From Mucidula mucida (taxonomy: Eukaryota; Basidiomycota; Agaricomycetes; Agaricales; Physalacriaceae): a stretch of DNA of 64,000 bases. Below the pieces are notes generated by a model. That model made no database searches, was not told the DNA's origin, and saw only the letters and a program-made list of their open reading frames with translations. Made by a program: the position numbers and the translations under genes. Below are positions 34,718-46,295 of this stretch, in pieces. The DNA is taken from the NCBI GenBank assembly GCA_015501055.1, contig JADNYV010000078.1:1-64000 (forward strand), written 5' to 3'. The first letter of the stretch is position 1. Each line of letters begins with the position of its first letter.

Positions 34718-34846
34718 ACGAAATGTCGCGCACACTTTCTTTTTTGGCTCACTTGCAGTGCACTCACTTCATCGTAAACTGGTCCCACCACTGCAGACCT
34801 TGCCCTCACTGGAACTTCATTGCCGGGTCACCCGAGTTCATTCCAA
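34718..34846. repeat. Right arm of inverted repeat around the MYND gene
   Basis: Partner of 32672-32812. It begins only about 20 bp after the tRNA-Leu. Confidence 0.7.
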
Positions 34847-35570
34847 TCTCCATCTGGACTGTAGAGCGCACACACACATGTACACCTAACTACGCCTCTG
34901 TTATGTCTTACCAGGCAAATCATCATCTGAAACGCTAGTGCTGTTGTTGTTGGGCAAGAAGACTTCATAGACCACCACGGACCACAGGCTTTCACGCTGA
35001 TACCTGTTGTACGCAATGGTCTATTTGTAGGCACGCTGATACCATGAACACCAAATGGCAGAACTGTAATCAACGACGTTCGGTTCAAGGATAAAGAGAA
35101 TGTGTGTGTATGACCTTATTCATCGGCAAAAAATAATGCTGTGTAGTTTGTGTATTGTTGTAAAGAGTTTTGTACATAAATTTATAGTTTATGGTCTGTA
35201 GGATACACATATTTTCTATGTGATGTAGTCTGTGGTTTGTCGATCGTGATTCTCATGATGTAATGTAGTTAGCCTCATGCTCCGGGTCGTCTACCATGTA
35301 GTTCGTCGCTCATAGGTAATATGGTATTTTCATGCACTACATTGAGCAGACCCTGCATACCACATTACTGTAGCGTTTCGACCGTAACTTCACAGCCTGT
35401 GACCCATTATGGTCTGAAGTTACAGCGAACAGCTTCACAGACCCTTAAATTGCCTTTTTTGGACAGTTCCGCTTATAGCGGGACCTGAAATTTCCTTATT
35501 TGGAGGCTCGTGCCTGACCAAAGTGGTCCGTGACCCGTTATGATGTATATATAGCTTCACTTCAAAGACC
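34847..35570. other. Gene-free flank of the large element
   Basis: No gene. Contains short palindromic and repeated patches near 35,390-35,560, for example CACAGCCTGTGACCCATTATGG, GTGACCCGTTATG and a TTCCGCTTATAGCGGGAC palindrome. These could belong to the left end of the element that follows. Confidence 0.4.
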
Positions 35571-35599
35571 CCTGTGACCCTTTATGTGAATTTGCAGTC

Positions 35600-37709
35600 A
35601 AAACACTACAGTATCGCTGATTTAATCACAACCGAATCTCTGAAATTTGCTCCTCGCTCTGCAATCTCCTCTAATAATCGGCTTGTAATCAATCTGAGTA
35701 AGTTTTCCCTTTTATCGAGTCTTTGCTATTCCTCGAATCTGTTATACAGCTGTTTCACGATCCCCCCTGAGCTACATCTCTGATGGTCGTCGTCATACCT
35801 GCCTTGGCCCCAAGCTGCAGTATCTCTTTCCAGCTGAGGATCAGTATGGCGATCCCGATGTGGCTACCAGTACATGATGCGAATCTGATGGCGAGTCTCT
35901 ATCAGGTGAAGATGAGGCATCTATCGCCTCACAGCTTCTATCAAACAGCGAAAACACCCCAGCCATTGACTCTGTATTGACTTCTACTTCGCATAGTGAG
36001 GCTGGTCCTGTATCTTTCACATCAGTTCCTACAGATCTTTCTATGGCCGAGCCTGTAGCCTTACAACCTCCCTTCCCTATTCGACGATTACTGCCAGCTT
36101 CCCTTTGGGATAGCACTGCCACCCCGAGCACCCTTCCTGATGGACCAGCTGATCTTTATACCATGGACAACTTCACCTCCGAAATCAGGCTGCTCATACC
36201 TCCAGGACAGTTATATAGAATCGTTGCTCCATCTCTGCATGAGGCTGTTACCCTGTTCCTTGAGAAAATCAAGACCTCGGTTCAAACTGATAACTTTACC
36301 GATATTTTAGCAGATAAGGGTCATTTTCAAGTGTAAGTTGTTTCCAATCGCCATTCTGCTTATCATTTGTTAACGATTGTCTTCTAGGGATCAGTCCTTT
36401 GGACCTGGTGTTGAAAATGAGGTATATCTTCAAGCCTGGCAGTATCTGACGAATACTCGCCAAACCGAGTTCGTCCAGGATATGCAGCCAGGGTTTACAA
36501 GTATTCAATGTCTTGCCATCGCCGACAATGATTGTACTATAAGCATGAAGGTTTTTGGAGCTCTAGCTGGCCTCCTTCTAGTTCGAACCCAGTATCCTCA
36601 TAGTCTTATGCCGACATTTCTGAAGTTCATCATTGCTCGGGGTGATCTTCATGCCCTAACTCGCTCATTTGTTCGGGATTGGTTTCCTTCTATCGAGCAG
36701 CAAGTTACCGAGTGGCTGCAGACTGGACCTACTGGTGATATCCAAGGATTTCAGGATTATTTTATCTCTTATCACAATTACCCAGTATGTCGTTATGCAT
36801 TCGTTGTCTGCAGTAAACTGATCTACTCTGTTAGGCTGCAGTTTATCGCACTCGTACTTCGGCTATACACCAAAAACTTGCTGTTGGGATGCTGTATACT
36901 CTGGCAGTCGCTCAAGGACCTCCTGATCATAGTGATCTTCAAGCTTTCATGCAGGGATTTGATCTTCCATGTCCAGGATTCTCATTCATTGAGGTATGTT
37001 TAAATACTAGTTTGTTTTCTCAATACATGCTAACGAGTCTACCTCTCTAGACAATTCGTTCATTTACTGGTGGTTCCGATGCCTTTCTTGCTCAGGCTGC
37101 TACATCCTGGATAACCGACCCAGCATCGCTGGAGGATCACATGTACATTGTACCTGGTAACTCCAATCAGAAGAGCGAAATGCAAGACCTCTTGGGAGGC
37201 CAGTTATTCTCATGCCAGGACCTTATTTGTGGCTTTCTTCATCGCCGAGGAAAGCCCTCGCCTACTCTTTTCGATGCTCTCGCTTCAACTTTTGATTCAC
37301 AGGTTGATTCATCAGATGAGGTACTCGCCGAACCTGGGTATCGTGCTCGTATGCTTGTTTGGTCTGCAACAGGCTCGCCCTTACTCCAGCGAGGAGGAAA
37401 TCCTATTGAGGTAAGCCTGCTACATCTTTCATAGTCTATACCTCCTTAACCAGTCTAAAGCTTCGCATGGCAACAGATACTTCAGCTTCGTACGAGTTGA
37501 ACCAAAATCACCGACTTGCGATGATTCAGCAGGGAACTGTTGCTTTTGCAACCTGTACTCCTGCTCTATATTATCCATATAGCTATATTCACCAGCTCGC
37601 AACTGATATTCGTGCGGGCCAGTCGCAGCATGATACTTTCAACGATGCATTTGACTTTTGGTTTCTGGTACAGCTTATTAATGGGGTTGGAAAGCTAAGT
37701 CGGATGTAG
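35600..37709 (+). CDS. HECT-like E3 ubiquitin ligase, mobile-element associated
   Basis: Multi-exon gene whose early part shows an in-frame TGA near 35,875, so the 5' end may be damaged. Supported blocks are ENTPAIDSVLTSTSHSE, then after introns near 36,333 and 36,785 ISMKVFGALAGLLLV, YPHSLMPTFLKFI, FSFIETIRSFTGGSDAFL, ARMLVWSATGSPLLQRGG and, after a last intron, TVAFATCTPALYYPYSYI. This order resembles the HECT domain: a conserved N-lobe helix, the F.TG.......GG segment and a terminal T.TC....LP.Y segment carrying the catalytic cysteine. The N-terminal ~200 residues are not recognised. Assignment rests on motif pattern only. Neighbouring genes suggest it is cargo of a transposon. Confidence 0.5.
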
Positions 37710-37842
37710 ACTGTAGCCTTACCATATTTCTTTATCAACACTATTCGTATTCTACACTTTGAAATTACTAAAAAATTAATCTAAAACAGCCGTGGCTCAA
37801 TAAATAGTCGTCTAAGTTAGGTTAGCTTGTGTGCACAGATTA

Positions 37843-37932
37843 CACTATAGGGGGATTGAACTTACAGCTTCATGAAATCAGCTCCCAATGTTTTACACCA
37901 AAGAGGGCTGTTAGATCACTACACCATTTGCC
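37843..37932 (-). repeat. tRNA-like / SINE-like sequence
   Basis: On the reverse strand it has an A-box-like TGGTGTAGTGATCTAACAG and, about 50 nt later, a B-box-like GTAAGTTCAATCCCC, separated by an unpaired middle. The acceptor stem does not close well, so it reads as a tRNA pseudogene or the head of a tRNA-derived SINE. Confidence 0.4.
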
Positions 37933-37959
37933 TTTGCCATAGCTGTTCTACATGCCTCA

Positions 37960-39813
37960 ATGAAGTCTTTTAACTTGCACAGCCATAGCTATCTAGATCT
38001 GCAGCGATTACCATCATTTTTTTTTTCATTCCCACCACCACCATCATGGGCAGTCGCAGTCGCAAATCAACAGTATACCAACCATGTAAGTATGCTTTTC
38101 TCATGCCTAATTATTATTAATTACAGAGTTTCTAGTTCTCAGTTATCTTTCTACTGTGCAGGGTTTTGATCTGCTTAGTAGCTGCTCGTCTAAAAACATT
38201 GCTGGCTGTCTATCTGCTCAGGCACTGCTTATGACAGCTGCAGCTAGTAAAGGATTTCCAGTAAAGAAGCCTGCTCAGGTATGTGAGGTCTTCAAACTGC
38301 TGTTATTGCATATTTATACTGTCTTTAGTAGTCTTTATTCATTCATGATGTATTTTGCATCATGCAACATCTCCCGATTCTCAAGGAACATCTTGGCGAG
38401 CTCTGTCTTAAGGCAAAGCAGGCCGATCATACAGCCAGTCATCAGGAGCGCCGTCATCTTGTAGGTTTTTGTTTTAATCAGTTATATTGTTACTAAATAC
38501 TTCATAGTTTGCTAGTCTTGGTGCACGTCCTGATGAGCAGCCGAGTGTTAAATTCGGGCTCGCTATCCTTGAAACCATGCTCCAAACCATGGACAATGCT
38601 GCAGCTAGCGCCTTTGTAAAGCAATTGTTTGGTTTAGAGCTTGTAATCCGCAACGACACTCCTAAAAGCATGTTTAAGCGCTGTTACGATATTATTGAGC
38701 TCGTTGCACAGGTAGATGATGTGAAATCCAAGCATGGGTATTATCTAGTTAACGAGAATACTGGATTCTACCGCATTCCTCATCATACTTCCATGATCGT
38801 CGTTATCAAGGATGCTACTGGAAGTAAGCTTTTATTTTTTCTATAATATTTGATTTTTAATATTTATTAGAGCTTGCATTGCAAAATATCGTTATTCGCG
38901 AGGCACCGCAGCAGTCATCTGTTTGACCTAAGCTGTTGAAGTGGTTAACTGCTGTAGTGCAGGAGGCCTGTTATGAGCGCCGCAATGTTCGTGTACGTAA
39001 ATTCTATTATATTTATTTATGCAGCTACTAATCATTCTCATACTAGCCTTATCATCCTGGAAAAATGGCACAGATTGGGCTTAATATGGGAGCACGCCAT
39101 GATCGGTCTTTCGGTTATGCCGTTTCCTTCACCCGCAAATCTCTTTCTTCAGAGGATCATAAATGTCAGGATGAGGAGTTGATTGGTGGTCTCAGTCTCT
39201 TTTGGGCGCTGCTGTGGAATTATATGCAGAATGGCGCAGAATATCCATATCCAACAATGGCAACTGTGCATATTGAACCAGGTAAGTTTTTTAATATATC
39301 TATTTATTTAAGTTATCGACACTTTTTAGGTTGCAGTTTTTCATTCGATTTAGATGGAACAATGGAACAATATTTCAGTTCAAAACTGCAGAGCGCTGTC
39401 CACCAGAGGGTATTGTAACTGCTGGATATCAATTATATGTGCCAAAAATATTTCCTTATAATTTTATTCATATGGTGTTAGATGGACCCACCTAGATCCT
39501 GTTCATATCCATTGGGGATTTGCCTTTTGTGTTGGACGTACTGTTCCAGCTCGATCTTTCCTTCCATCTCGGCATTTTGGTGGTAACTTTGTTGATTTTT
39601 GCTCAAAGGTCATTATTGAGCAGGATTCTGGAACACTTTTGGCTTTTGCTCCTGGAGATAGAAGGCTGGAGTTGAAAACTATATTTTGGCATTCTGTGCA
39701 ACACAGCGGGTTTTTGATGGGTTGAATGCACTGGATAGCAACCAAGTACGCCGGTTTTTAACCTGTACAGCTCATGAGGATGAAGTACCCTCTGATGATG
39801 AATCTAATAACTA
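37960..39813 (+). pseudogene. Unknown element gene with dioxygenase-like C-terminal part
   Basis: Fragmentary exons in AT-rich sequence: GFDLLSSCSSKNIAGCLSAQ, KEHLGELCLKAKQADH, SLASLGARPDEQPSVKFGLA, RCYDIIELVAQVDDVKSKHG, then MGARHDRSFGYAVSFTRKSL and YMQNGAEYPYPTMATVHI. The last part reads WTHLDPVHIHWGFAFCVG, FGGNFVDFC and SGTLLAFAPG, followed in another frame by NYILAFCATQRVFDGLNALD and the end SDDESNN at 39813. HLD could be the HxD iron ligands of a 2OG-Fe(II) oxygenase, and GTLLAFAPG its distal strand; the segment expected to carry the second His coincides with the frame break near 39,660. TET/JBP-type oxygenases are known in fungal transposons, but the match here is only suggestive. Confidence 0.35.
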
Positions 39814-40218
39814 AATTTAAATAATTTTAGTTATTGTCAATTTTTTTTTTTGTTATATATATAAGAAAAGTTTTTATAGTTTTACTAAATATTTTTTAAT
39901 AGTAGAAATAAAAGATGTTAAAATTAAGTGATTAGTAGGTATTTAAAGGAGTAAATTAAGAGGAGAAAATTTGAAAATGGCTAAATCAAATACTAGATAA
40001 AAAATCATTGAAGCGTTGTCGGTTGGAAAGAATATGATTTTGTACAATGCATGCAGCATAGTGCTCATCAATATCTGTTGACTGAGATAGTGGAATTTGA
40101 TTCTGATCGCAGAAACCACCAAGTTGAAATAAGGTTTGAATACCCTGAAACTGCTTGTAAAGCGCAGTATTTTTTGCTATAATATAAATTTTAATATAAA
40201 TAAAATTGAATAAAATAA
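39814..40218. other. AT-rich spacer inside the large element
   Basis: About 400 bp of strongly AT-rich sequence with no coding signal, between convergently arranged element genes. Confidence 0.4.
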
Positions 40219-41572
40219 TTACCCACCTTGATCACTTCTCCAAGTTCGTTTCGCAAGTTTTTCAGCCCAAACAATGCTCCGACACTTATTAATATAGGTT
40301 TGAGGACTCCATCCTAATGCAGCGACAATATCAGAGGCAGTATATGTGAATCCATGGTATGTATATACTGCCTTCGCAGTGGGATCATCGCGAAATGATG
40401 GAAGATGCATCTGCTCCAAAATAGTAGAAATCTTGTAAACCATATGCACCAAATATACCAGAGATATTGGTTTGCGACTAGATGATTTAGGCGACATCAT
40501 CACATCTATTTTCGTAGTCGTCCAATTAATGCTATAAGCATTAAAAAGATCCCCAACCAATGTAATAGGGGATGACTGAGCGATAGGAATAGATACCTGC
40601 AAAGCTGGGAAAGGAGCAATGGATAAATTATTGCCAGAAGCAGGAGATATATGTGGCCGAGGAATGAATGAGTGGGGTGGAAGTGGGTCGTTCTGAAAAT
40701 TGAATAGCTCTGCTGTTTCAGAAAAATTTGATGGAGGAAAAGAGTAGGGTTGCGACCCAATTATTAATCCATTTTGTATGGGATTAATCGTCTCACTGGA
40801 CCTATTAATAAAATTAATAAAATAAAATAATAAGTAATTAAAATAAAACTCACTGTATAAATATCGAAGTATCCAGATTGAACACAATTAAAAAATGATG
40901 ACGAATATCTGCAGACATAAATGCCAGATTTTGTGCAAGTCCTTGAAGTGCAGGTGACGATGTAGCCAAATCAAGACCCAACAAATCGGTGTGAGGCGAA
41001 AATGACCGATGTTTGATCGTAACAAGCCAAGATTTCCTAAAAGCCGATGACAGGCAGGTGTACCAGTGGCAAGAGTAGAATGAGGAGAAAGGAAGTTGAG
41101 AGAGTGCGAAGTTTCGACATTGTAAAGGAATGAATGAGCGAGAATCGACTGGAGTTCCTCGATATGCGAAACAGGCTGGATATAGAATGATGATGGTCTT
41201 TGCTGGAGTGCAAGGGCGAGGCAAGCAATGAAGGTAGAAATATGAAGTGAAAGACTCCAGTTATTGTTTCCTACTCGCTGAACTGTCCATACTCTTGGGA
41301 CTGGAATGCCATAACAGTCAATATTGGGGGAAAGCGAGGTTGGGGAAGGGGAAAAGTCGGCAGGATTTGAAAGAATGATCGTTGCTGATATTAGAACTAG
41401 ATCTGTATGATATAAGCAGAAATATAGCATAAACAATGCTGTTCTCACCAAGTTCGCTATTAAAAGATTGTTGTTCCATGAAAGAAAAAAGTGACAGGTA
41501 TGATATCATAGGCTGTTGGCCGACTTCGGTCCGAACAAAATCTGGCAAATGCCGAATCTGGCTTGTCATCAA
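40219..41572 (-). CDS. Hypothetical element-encoded gene
   Basis: Reverse-strand exons in AT-rich DNA. A plausible first exon begins MMTSQIRHLPDFVRTEVG, middle exons read VPRVWTVQRVGNNNWSLS and LGLDLATSSPALQGLAQ, and a last exon (40219-40800) contains DPTAKAVYTYHGFTYTASDI and ALGWSPQTYINKCRSIVW, ending WRSDQGG. The last exon has good coding character, including a helix-like segment around VAALGWSPQTYINK. I do not recognise the family and could not join all exons with certainty. Its position between the other element genes suggests it belongs to the same mobile element. Confidence 0.35.
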
Positions 41573-41585
41573 ACAGTCACCAGCG

Positions 41586-43470
41586 ATGCCCGAAGTCTCT
41601 CCAGATACACTCTCTTCAGCTACAGCACTTGAGCTTCTTGATGCCTTTCGAAACTACTATCATCGCTTTCAGAGGAGTGTTGACGAGGCTGTCACAAATG
41701 GCTCGGATAGTGTTGTACTATGGTGATTAGGCGATGATCTTGATCATTATCTCGATCTTGTTCATGAGGTGTGCAGCTACTGCTCTCTCTAGAATATTTT
41801 GCACCTAACAATCTCTATAGTTTTGAGTTATTTTTGAGCAGTCCGAGTGGGCACTGCTTGTGAATAATCTTGAACTCATGCAAAATGATGTACAACAGCG
41901 ATATACTCTTACTGTTGAAGAGTCGCATCATGGACGACCCAGCATTGTGATCGAAGTGCCAACTGGTGGTCGTGGACGCCCCCAAATCATTATTGATCCC
42001 ACTTTTCTGCAATGGGCTTCTGGTCTGCGTTCGACATCGGGCATTGCACGTTTTCTAGGTGTCAGCCGACGTGTCGTGCGCGAACAGCTTATCGAGTATG
42101 GCATTGTGGAATAACAGGAGCAGCCTTCTATTCTCAATCCCCATTCTCAGACCCTCACTGAGGGAGACGATTTCCTTGATCCTCATACGACACCTGACGA
42201 GGTTATGTCTTACACTCCAGCTCTTTCTGCTATCAGCGATGATGAGCTTGACGAGATCCTCCTTCGCCTACGCCACCATTATCGGCGTGCAGGCATCAGC
42301 ATGTTTGATGGGATGCTTCGATGTTTGGGCTTACGTATTACACGTTTGCGCATCAGCCAGTCGTTGCGTCGCATTGATCCCGTGCAGCGTGTATTTCAGC
42401 GTATTCAAATCCGACGCCGTGTATACAGTGTTCCAGGGCCAAACTTGCTCTGGCATCATGATGGCCAGCATGGTATGTTTACTCGTCGTCTTCCTTTCTC
42501 ATTTAATCTGAAATGCAGGTCTAATTCGCTGGGGCATCGTAATCTACGGTTTTATTGATGGCTATTCACGTTTGATTGTTGGACTGCGTGCACACAACGA
42601 CAACCGTGGAGCAACTGTTCTTGGGCTGTTTCTGGATGCGGCCCAACGTTACGGTGTTCCATCACGATTACGGGGAGACCATGGTACTGAGAATATTCTG
42701 GTCGCAGCATGGATGGAGGAAATGATAGGTGAAAATCAAGGGTCCTACCTATGGGGAAGGTCAGAGCCAAAGAGATTTATATAATTATATTTCTAAATAG
42801 CTCAATTTATAGAAGTGTTCACAATGTTCGCATTGAGCGACTCTGGGGCAATGTCACGATTCAAGTTGGAGCTGCTTGGGCTGAAGCATTCATGATGCTT
42901 GAGCTGCGCTATGGTCTTGATATTAATAGTGTCCATCACATCTGGCTCCTCCACTATCTCTTCCTCGGAATCATCAACCAACAGCTCACATTCTTCAGTG
43001 ATGCCTGGAATCAACATGCAATTCAAATGCAAAATGGGCCAAATCGTTCGCCAGCAGATCTTTTTGGATTCGACATGTTCGTTCATGGGGTGCGAGGTAC
43101 CCAGCTGGGTCCCGATGGCTATCCAATCTTTCAGAATGACGATGAAGAAGAGGAGAATCTTCCAGAAGCTGAACTGGAAGTGTTTGGGGTCGACTGGGAG
43201 GCTCTTCAAGACGATAATATTCTCACTTCGCGTGACAATAATAATGCTGACGACGAGCCCCCAACCTCTTGGATTGGACGAACTGGTCCACCGGAACATC
43301 TTAGCAATGTTCCAGTAGATCCCCCAGACTCTCCTTTTAACGACACAGAGTTAGCTGGTTTACAATATGCACTTGCACCTTTCGCGAATGCAGTTAGTGA
43401 TATGGAGATCGCTCAGTTATGGGTGGAGGGCTTAGCATTAGCTCGTACTATCTATCCTAATTTATTTTGA
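41586..43470 (+). pseudogene. Integrase-type (DDE) transposase of the large element, two premature stops
   Basis: Starts MPEVSPDTLSSATALELLD. An HTH-like segment reads SGIARFLGVSRRVVREQLIE. The catalytic core is an rve/integrase fold: LLWHHDGQHG (first D), IDGYSRLIVGLRA, VPSRLRGDHGTEN (second D) and VRIERLWGN (E), with about 34 residues between D2 and E. Introns near 42,471, 42,761 and 41,770 are canonical. The reading frame is interrupted by TGA after SVVLW (41,724) and TAA after YGIVE (42,112); both are explainable as C-to-T changes of CGA and CAA. The C-terminal acidic part ends ALARTIYPNLF. The active-site triad is intact, so decay seems recent. Related integrase-core genes are common in mushroom genomes. 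Confidence 0.65.
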
Positions 43471-45642
43471 ATTATCCCTACCTCGGTAACTGTTCTTGTC
43501 TACATTCCTATCTTCATCTGCAAGGTAGTGACCTCGGTCGAGTGGCCAAATTGATTTCTAAGTCAACATGTTGAGCACTAACTGCTGAGTTGGGTACTGG
43601 TCGAGTGAGCGAGTTGCCGAGTTCTCAGTGAGCATGTTGAGCACTAACTGCTGAGTTGGGTACTGGTCGAGTGAGCGAGTTGCCGAGTTCTCAGTGAGTG
43701 AGCGAGTTGTTGAGTTCTCAGCAAGCAAGCAAGTCGTCAAGTTCTCAGCGAGCGAGCGAGTCGTTGAGTTTTCAGCAAGCGAGTCGCCAAGTTCTCAGGG
43801 AGCGAGTCGTTGAGTTTTCAGCGAGCGAGTCGCCAAGTTCTCAGCGAGCAAGCCGTCGAGTTTTCAGCGAGCCAGTGACCAAGTTCTCAGTGAGCCAGTC
43901 GCCGAGTTCTCAGTGAGCATTTTCTCGTGCCCGCCTACGACCTCTGAGCAATTGCGCGGAAGCTGTTCGACGTGCACAACACATTTAGGATAGGGCGAGG
44001 GAGAGTGAATGGGATTATGATGTGGGGAGAGATGGTGTGAGGAGATGGCGACAGCGATGAATGGATGACGATGTGGCTTTGGGGCCTGGTGCGCGCGGGG
44101 TTAGCCATGCACGAGCTACGATGGATATATTAGAATATAGAACACACACCATTTACCAGCCAAATGCCTCCATGCTGAAAAGCAATCCCCAGTCATCACT
44201 ATGGCCGTCACCGTTGTCATCCAATTTTGTTGTTGACATCGTGCAAATGGTACACTGTGCAAGCGCTCGTCCCTGTGTGCAGCTGCGAGCGAGCACGGGG
44301 GTATAAGCCCATGTCGTCCAATAGTGTGGCGGCCGCATCCTAACAGCTTATGTGTCCCGGATCCTAGTCAAATAGGTTGCGAGAATGAACACCAAAATAT
44401 GTCCGCCAATCGCGTCCTAGGGCGGCGGCAGCTGGCGCAAAGTATTAGAAAAGCAAACAAGAATGAAGTAAAGAAGTAAATCAAGCCCCAGGAAGAAGTT
44501 CTGGGGCAGACGAGCACGACGTCCACCGTGCTGTGATAGTAAGACGCAGGGAAATGCTGTCTGATCGTTATCCGGCATTGGCCGAACCGTTTGGTCAGCT
44601 TGACTGACTTAGAAATTCTCCCGCACATCAGGACATTCGGACTGAAGACAGACGCAGCCACTATGATTGGCTGAAAATATGGTCAGGCTGGAAAACTACA
44701 TTCGTTCAGAAAAAATCACAACTGCATCATATGTGCCCGAGCATAGAGTGAACGACAACTGAGGAAGGAGTATCCAAAGCCTGATCTCACAGCTTACACA
44801 CAAATCACGAACCACAAACTACAAACCACAAACCACGAACAGCAAATGACAATACATCCATTTTGGGCACAATCCACGAACTATGAAGTACTGATTAAGC
44901 ACGGACTACAGAATGATAGTCACGATCATTATTAAAGTTCAAAAAATGAGTTTATATGTGTGAGACATCTTCTTTGTGACCAAGACCCTTACGATATGAG
45001 CACTCATCCATTGATAGTTCTTCCCGTCTCCTGATTCTGTTACAGATCAACGTACTCCCTGATCCAACACAATACTTAGTCTGTCCATGTCATGTTTCAT
45101 TCGGCCCTCCCGCGTGAACCGCGACCACTTCAAGAGACATTATGTCAGAACTTGTGCGTATTCATGAAGGCGCGTACTTACGCAACGAGCTAGGCAATTC
45201 ACTTCTCCGTATGAACAACTAAGTTACAGTGAGCCAAAGAGCCTCGAGCGCTTCAACCTTCATGACGCTGCCTGGATAAACAACGAAATCCGAATATACC
45301 ATTGCAGGCCCAATCTACCACTTCAAAGGCACTTCACATCTGGGTACAGTACGAACATCGGCCTCGTCTTATTGTATCCTTGGAGCGCGTTGCCGCCTGC
45401 AACAACAGAGCCCAGGCTCATGGACTCTGGAGTTGCCTGACGTGGATGAGATTCGAGCGCCAAGTTGAAGTAGTGGGTATGGGCAATTGGCGGGGGAAAG
45501 ATCATGAGCTGACTAAGCAGCCCGATCACTGATTTCATCGCGCGGACTCTCTCCTTCCATCCATCACCTTTGTTTACCCATGTAGCGCTGCACAGGCGAC
45601 TAGTTACTGTTCTATGGTAATTACTTGTTAATTATAGGTGAT
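43471..45642. other. Gene-poor spacer between element and Copia insertion
   Basis: Apart from the tandem array at 43,560-43,925, I see no gene. A patch near 44,800-44,850 is rich in repeated CACAAACCAC / CACGAAC motifs. Confidence 0.45.
43560..43925. repeat. Tandem array with nested periods (about 66 bp and about 20 bp)
   Basis: Two nearly identical 66-bp units start with CATGTTGAGCACTAACTGC at 43567 and 43633. They are followed by about a dozen shorter variants of GAGTTCTCAGCGAGCGAGTC. The array lies directly after the transposase gene. Confidence 0.8.
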
Positions 45643-45894
45643 TTACCGGTACCACTCATCCTCGGAATCGTATCCTTCCTCATCCTCAAGATCTGCTATT
45701 GTGATCTCGGTCTCTTCGTTGGTTTCTTCTTCAGCTTTGGCTTCTCTCTCTGCAGTGTTCTCTATATCCGCTTTGAGCTCTGTCTTCGCCTCTCTCTCCT
45801 TCTCAGCTGTCTTAAGCCAGTACTTCGCCCTCTTTGCTTGTTTATCCCGATCCTGCTTGAAATGGTTGCCTCGTTTCCGCGATTTATCCAAGAG
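45643..45894 (-). pseudogene. Charged coiled-coil gene fragment cut by the Copia LTR
   Basis: A reverse-strand frame rich in Lys and Glu (DKSRKRGNHFKQDRDKQ to EDEEGYDSEDEWYR) ends at a stop at 45643. Upstream it runs straight into the Copia LTR, whose sequence supplies the apparent first residues. This looks like the 3' end of a gene or element interrupted by the insertion. The family is not recognised. Confidence 0.35.
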
Positions 45895-46185
45895 TGTTGG
45901 AAGTTGATCCAACACGTACTGGCGGTGATTTCCTTTTCTAGTCATGAACTCCTATACGTACCTATATAACCATCCCGATTGTTTCATCTCACCTCAGTTG
46001 TTTCCATCACTTGTGTGCGACTGAGGTGAGCTTATACCATTGTACTCATACTACTTATACTTACGGACATTCCAGATAAGCTTACAATATCCTTTATCCT
46101 ACTTTAGGTACAGTGTCGACTCAATTCAGTCGTTTCCATCAAAAAAAAAAAAGAAAAACTACTTTAGGTTATGGGCCCCGAAGCG
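45895..46185 (+). repeat. Copia 5' LTR
   Basis: Begins TGTTGGAAGTTGATCC and contains CTGGCGGTGATTTCCTTTTC and GACTGAGGTGAGCTTATACC, shared with the 3' LTR. The 3' boundary is uncertain because of an A-rich insertion near 46,140. Confidence 0.75.
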
Positions 46186-46295
46186 TAAATCTCTACAAGT
46201 CAATAACACACACATACCCGTTTACCCACAAACAACTCACACACACCAACACCCACACACACACCACTTAACCATCCCACCCACACACAACCCCT

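Noticed and set aside
43558..43740. Repetitive frame with repeated LTENSATRSLDQYPTQQ
   Set aside because: Produced by the tandem array; a simple repeat open by chance rather than a repeat protein gene.
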